This document shows, piece after piece, positions 7,269-9,389 of a stretch of DNA of 9,389 nt (positions within the stretch are counted from its first letter, which is position 1; each line of letters starts with the position of its first letter). The stretch lies in NCBI GenBank assembly GCA_027036915.1, contig JALWCD010000126.1, forward strand, positions 1 through 9,389, read 5' to 3'. The stretch is from Thermodesulfatator sp. GTDB taxonomy: Bacteria > Desulfobacterota > Thermodesulfobacteria > Thermodesulfobacteriales > Thermodesulfobacteriaceae. Made by a program: the position numbers and the translations under genes. The notes under the pieces are model-generated. The model saw only the letters and a program-made list of their open reading frames with translations, ran no database searches and was not told the DNA's origin.

Positions 7269-8240
7269 GTGTCTCCCTGGCCTCCGCCGGTAAGTCTGGC
7301 CCTGGCCCTAGGGCTCGATAGACTCCTCGGGGACCCCTCTTTTCTGCATCCGGTAAGGTTCATCGGTTTTCTGGGGGACCGGGGCTTCCGCCTCTTCCGA
7401 AGGCTTTCGTGGCTCGGAGGGGTCCTGACCCTGGTTCTCACCTTCCTGATCTTCGGGGGGCTGGTGGGGCTTTCGGTGAGGATGGCCCCCTTTCTTGAGG
7501 CCCTCTGGCTCTTTTATTTCGTGGCCCTGAGGAGCCTTGAAAGGGAGGTCCTGGGCGTTTATCAGGCCCTCTCGGAGGGGGATCTTCTCCTGGCCCGCAA
7601 AAGGCTCTCCTTCCTGGTTTCCCGTCGCACGGAGCTCCTTTCGGAGGAGGGCGTGGTCCGGGGGGCTCTTGAGACCCTTTCGGAGAACTTCAACGACGCC
7701 TTCTGCGGGCCTCTTTTCTGGTATCTGGTAGGGGGGCTTCCGGCCGCGACCCTCTACAAGGTGGCCGAGATCCTGGATTCCATGTTCGGCTATCGTCACG
7801 AGCCCTACCGGGCCTTCGGTTTTTTCCCGGCCCGGGTGGACGATCTCCTCAATTTTCTTCCGGCCCGGCTGGCGGCCCTCTTTCTGGCCCTGGCGGCCCC
7901 TCTGGTGGGACTTTCGGCCCGGAGGGCCCTGATCACAGCCCTTAGAGACGGCCCCAAGCATCCCTCTCCGAACTCCGGCTGGCCCCAGGCGGCGCTCGCC
8001 GGGGCCCTGGGAGTGGCCCTCGGAGGCCCCATTCCCTACCCCCGGGGGTGGGAGGAACGGGCCTGGTTCGGGGACCCCTTGCGAGGGCTAAAAATCCACG
8101 ACATAAAAAAAGGGGTTCGCCTCGTCAGGGTGGCGGCCCTGATGACGGGCCTTTTTATCCTGCTCCTGGAGGTGTTTCTATGGAGATCCGGCTACCGGAG
8201 CTTGATCCACGCTATTACGAAAGGGCTTCTCGCCGCCTAG
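7269..8240 (+). CDS. cbiB: Adenosylcobinamide-phosphate synthase
   Basis: CbiB (CobD in the aerobic-pathway naming) is an inner-membrane protein that attaches aminopropanol phosphate to adenosylcobyric acid, giving adenosylcobinamide phosphate. The 323 residues fit the family. Motifs: LGLDRLLGDP (14-23) with HPVRFIG (27-33); SENFNDAFCGPLFW (138-151), like the family's VEN-x-x-D-x-x-x-PLF; ILDSMFGYR (168-176); ARVDDLLNFLPAR (188-200); and HPSPNSGWPQAALAGALGV (231-249), which is diagnostic. Hydrophobic segments occur at about 50-70, 75-92, 150-167, 198-217, 240-255 and 286-304. The GTG start at 7269 directly follows the carB stop (TGAGTG), behind a G-rich stretch (7256-7260). The last 61 nt overlap cobT, and the final 20 residues look like an extension past the usual end. 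An A7 tract at 8105-8111 sits in the correct phase for -1 slippage into the cobT frame. Confidence 0.94.
   Translation: MSPWPPPVSLALALGLDRLLGDPSFLHPVRFIGFLGDRGFRLFRRLSWLGGVLTLVLTFLIFGGLVGLSVRMAPFLEALWLFYFVALRSLEREVLGVYQALSEGDLLLARKRLSFLVSRRTELLSEEGVVRGALETLSENFNDAFCGPLFWYLVGGLPAATLYKVAEILDSMFGYRHEPYRAFGFFPARVDDLLNFLPARLAALFLALAAPLVGLSARRALITALRDGPKHPSPNSGWPQAALAGALGVALGGPIPYPRGWEERAWFGDPLRGLKIHDIKKGVRLVRVAALMTGLFILLLEVFLWRSGYRSLIHAITKGLLAA
8105..8111 (+). other. Candidate -1 slippery heptamer (A AAA AAA) in cbiB
   Basis: Seven consecutive A bases are read in cbiB as ..A AAA AAA (end of I279, then K280-K281), followed by GGGG. This is the X XXY YYZ arrangement for -1 ribosomal slippage, and an A7 run can also cause transcriptional slippage. 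The -1 frame here is the cobT frame, open from at least 8048 to 9229. A hairpin can form 10 nt downstream (8122-8145), and a purine-rich GAGGG lies 17 nt upstream. Both distances are longer than ideal. Function is inferred, not shown. Confidence 0.3.
8122..8145 (+). other. Hairpin downstream of the A7 tract, possible frameshift stimulator or anti-terminator
   Basis: Bases 8122-8131 can pair with 8136-8145 around a 4-nt loop (GGCG), giving 10 pairs of which two are G-U (8124 with 8143, and 8131 with 8136). It shares bases 8135-8139 with the terminator-like hairpin at 8135-8156, so the two cannot form together. It lies inside cbiB coding sequence, where GC-rich hairpins arise easily by chance. 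Confidence 0.3.
8135..8156 (+). terminator. Terminator-like hairpin inside the end of cbiB, just before cobT
   Basis: GGCCC (8135-8139) pairs perfectly with GGGCC (8147-8151) around a 7-nt loop, followed at once by TTTTT (8152-8156): the form of a short intrinsic terminator. It lies 23 nt before the cobT ATG, within translated cbiB sequence. A near-identical structure at 435-455, in the middle of another gene, shows that this form also arises here from ordinary coding sequence. The short stem and short T tract keep confidence low. Confidence 0.25.
8168..8173 (+). promoter_or_regulatory. Ribosome binding site that sets the cobT start at ATG 8180
   Basis: GGAGGT lies 6 nt before ATG 8180, an ideal spacing. 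It supports an internal start inside the cbiB coding sequence and argues against the longer in-frame ATG at 8048, which would add 44 residues unlike any part of CobT. Confidence 0.8.
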
Positions 8241-9229
8241 ACAACCTCACCAAACCTAAAGGAAGCCTGGGTTACCTGGAGGAGATCGCCCGCCGTTACG
8301 TGCATATCACCCAGGATCCCGAACCCCGCCTGCCGCTGCGGAAGAGGGTCTATGTCTTTGCCGGGGACCACGGGGTGGTGGAGGAAGGGGTGAGCACCTA
8401 TCCCCAGGAGGTCACCCGCCAGATGATTTACAATTTTCTTGCCGGCGGGGCCGGGATCAACGTCATCGCCCGGCAGGCGGGCGCGGAGGTCTTCGTGGTG
8501 GACGTGGGGGTGGCCGGAGAGGTGGAGGCTGAGGGCCTGATCAGGCGCAAGGTGGTCTCCGGGACCCGGAACCTGGCCCGGGAGCCGGCCATGAGCCGGG
8601 AGGAGGCCGAAGCGGCCCTGCGGGTGGGCCTGGAGCTTGCGGAGGAAGCCGCCCGGGAGGGGGTGCAGCTCCTCATCCCCGGGGACATGGGCATAGGTAA
8701 CACCACCCCCTCGGCCTGCCTGATCTGTCATTTCCTGGGGGAGCCCCCCGAGCGCATCGTGGGTCGCGGGACCGGGGTGGACGACGAGGGTTATCGACGG
8801 AAGATCTCCGTGGTGCGTCGGGCCCTGGAACGCCATCGACCGAAGGACCCCATTGAGGCCCTGGCGGCCTTCGGGGGGGCGGAGATCGGGGCCATTGCCG
8901 GGCTCTTCCTGGGCGGGGCCCGGAATCGGGTTCCCGTAGTCATGGACGGTTTCATTTCGCTGGCGGGATTTCTGGTGGCCCGGGCCCTGGCTCCGGGCCT
9001 GGAGAACTTTATCTTCTGCGGGCATGTTTCCGCGGAAAACGGGGCCCGTCCGGCCTTTCGGAAGCTGGGCCTCCGGCCCATCCTGGACCTCGACCTGCGG
9101 CTGGGAGAGGGGACCGGAGCGGCCCTGGCCAGCCTGGTCATCGAGACCGCCCTTCGCATCTACCGGGAAATGGCCACCTTCGAGGGGGCCGGGGTCTCGC
9201 GGGGCAGGGAGTTTGAATCTCAGAACTGA
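8180..9229 (+). CDS. cobT: Nicotinate-nucleotide--dimethylbenzimidazole phosphoribosyltransferase
   Basis: CobT transfers the phosphoribosyl group of nicotinate mononucleotide to a lower-ligand base such as 5,6-dimethylbenzimidazole, giving alpha-ribazole 5'-phosphate and nicotinate in the cytoplasm. The 349 residues match the family's usual length of about 350. Motifs in order: LDNLTKPKGSLGYLEEIA (20-37); VFAGDHGVVEEGVS (59-72) with YPQEVTRQM (74-82); AGGAGINVIARQ (88-99); GDMGIGNTTPSA (168-179); GRGTGVDDEG (195-204); VVMDGFISL (253-261); GHVSAENGAR (281-290); and LRLGEGTGAALA (306-317), in which E310 corresponds to the catalytic Glu of Salmonella CobT. The N-terminus MEIRLPELDPRYYERA is typical, which supports ATG 8180. 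It overlaps cbiB by 61 nt and cobS by 17 nt, so the three are almost certainly co-transcribed. The sequence does not reveal which base the enzyme prefers. Confidence 0.96.
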   Translation: MEIRLPELDPRYYERASRRLDNLTKPKGSLGYLEEIARRYVHITQDPEPRLPLRKRVYVFAGDHGVVEEGVSTYPQEVTRQMIYNFLAGGAGINVIARQAGAEVFVVDVGVAGEVEAEGLIRRKVVSGTRNLAREPAMSREEAEAALRVGLELAEEAAREGVQLLIPGDMGIGNTTPSACLICHFLGEPPERIVGRGTGVDDEGYRRKISVVRRALERHRPKDPIEALAAFGGAEIGAIAGLFLGGARNRVPVVMDGFISLAGFLVARALAPGLENFIFCGHVSAENGARPAFRKLGLRPILDLDLRLGEGTGAALASLVIETALRIYREMATFEGAGVSRGREFESQN

Positions 9230-9389
9230 GTTCTCCGCCCTGAGAACGGCTCTGGCCTTTTTCACCCGTTTTCCGGTAAAGACCCCGGACTTTCGTCCGG
9301 CCGAGGCCGTGACTTATCTTCCCCTGGTGGGGGCCCTTCTCGGGGGGCCTAATTTCCTCCTGCTGAAACTCCTTTCCCCCCGCTTCGGG
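9213..9389 (+). CDS. cobS: Adenosylcobinamide-GDP ribazoletransferase (cobalamin synthase), N-terminal part
   Basis: CobS is an integral membrane enzyme that joins adenosylcobinamide-GDP to alpha-ribazole or its phosphate, the joining step of the nucleotide loop. Only 59 codons are visible; the gene runs off the window. The family signature is clear: ALRTALAFFTRFPVK (residues 9-23), then AEAVTYLPLVGALLGG (30-45), which match the conserved start of CobS (L-x-F-x-TR-x-P and a FPL-x-G-x-x-x-G stretch). TTG 9213 is the only plausible start near the N-terminus and gives MNLRTEFSALRTAL. A G-rich AGGGAG (9206-9211) lies only one base before it, too close to be a good Shine-Dalgarno, so the exact start is uncertain and translation is probably coupled to cobT, whose last 17 nt it overlaps. 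Confidence 0.88.
   Translation, partial: MNLRTEFSALRTALAFFTRFPVKTPDFRPAEAVTYLPLVGALLGGPNFLLLKLLSPRFG

Noticed and set aside
7240..7300. Cobalamin riboswitch before cbiB
   Set aside because: carB and cbiB have no gap between them, and no conserved B12-box-like sequence was seen here.
8079..8107. Weak promoter for cobT: TTGCGA, 17 nt, CATAAA
   Set aside because: Each hexamer matches only 4 of 6 positions, and the A-rich part is explained by Ile-Lys-Lys codons in cbiB.
8048..8179. In-frame 44-residue N-terminal extension of cobT from ATG 8048 as its normal start
   Set aside because: CobT proteins start near MEIRLPELDP and there is a strong GGAGGT before ATG 8180. The stretch is kept only as the possible linker of a frameshift fusion.
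8237..9265. Open frame of 342 codons on the - strand, opposite cobT
   Set aside because: It is a shadow of cobT, with low-complexity composition and no family motif.
1..9389. tRNA, rRNA, CRISPR arrays, insertion sequences, prophage or defence genes
   Set aside because: None was seen. Coding sequence fills the window, no direct-repeat arrays or terminal inverted repeats were noticed, and all genes belong to core metabolism or envelope families, apart from the unassigned binding protein.

Overview
The window looks like a compact, GC-rich (roughly 60-65% by eye) chromosomal segment from a Gram-negative, probably thermophilic and anaerobic bacterium. The diderm reading rests on a PpiD-type periplasmic folding factor and a NagZ-type cell-wall recycling enzyme. 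The thermophile reading rests on proteins dense in Glu, Arg, Lys and Leu, and on almost no intergenic DNA. A member of the Thermodesulfobacteriota is my best guess, but it is only an inference.

All eight recognisable genes lie on the + strand, in one train. In order they are: the C-terminal end of a cysteine desulfurase (1-277); a ModA-like type-2 periplasmic-binding fold protein with no signal peptide (274-1131); a NagZ-type glycoside hydrolase family 3 beta-N-acetylhexosaminidase (1128-2102); a membrane-anchored SurA/PpiD-like chaperone (2131-4002); the large subunit of carbamoyl-phosphate synthase, CarB (4002-7268); and three late cobalamin genes: cbiB (7269-8240), cobT (8180-9229) and the first 59 codons of cobS (9213 to the window end).

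Neighbouring genes overlap or abut at every junction except nagZ-ppiD, where a 28-nt gap holds a strong ribosome binding site. A perfect TATAAT lies at the end of nagZ, just before this gap, so a secondary promoter may drive ppiD-carB-cob. CbiB makes adenosylcobinamide phosphate, CobT makes the alpha-ribazole phosphate lower-ligand nucleotide, and CobS joins the two halves, so the 3' third is a nucleotide-loop assembly module. CobU/CobP and CobC are not in view and may lie downstream. The first five genes have no obvious shared pathway.

No RNA genes, CRISPR arrays, insertion sequences or attachment sites were seen, and no gene-free stretch exceeds 28 nt. The most interesting signals are: an A7 slippery tract in cbiB that puts the ribosome into the open cobT frame, which could give a CbiB-CobT fusion; competing hairpins just after it that resemble an attenuator; a solute-binding-type protein that cannot carry an export signal; and a PpiD parvulin domain that has lost both signature histidines.
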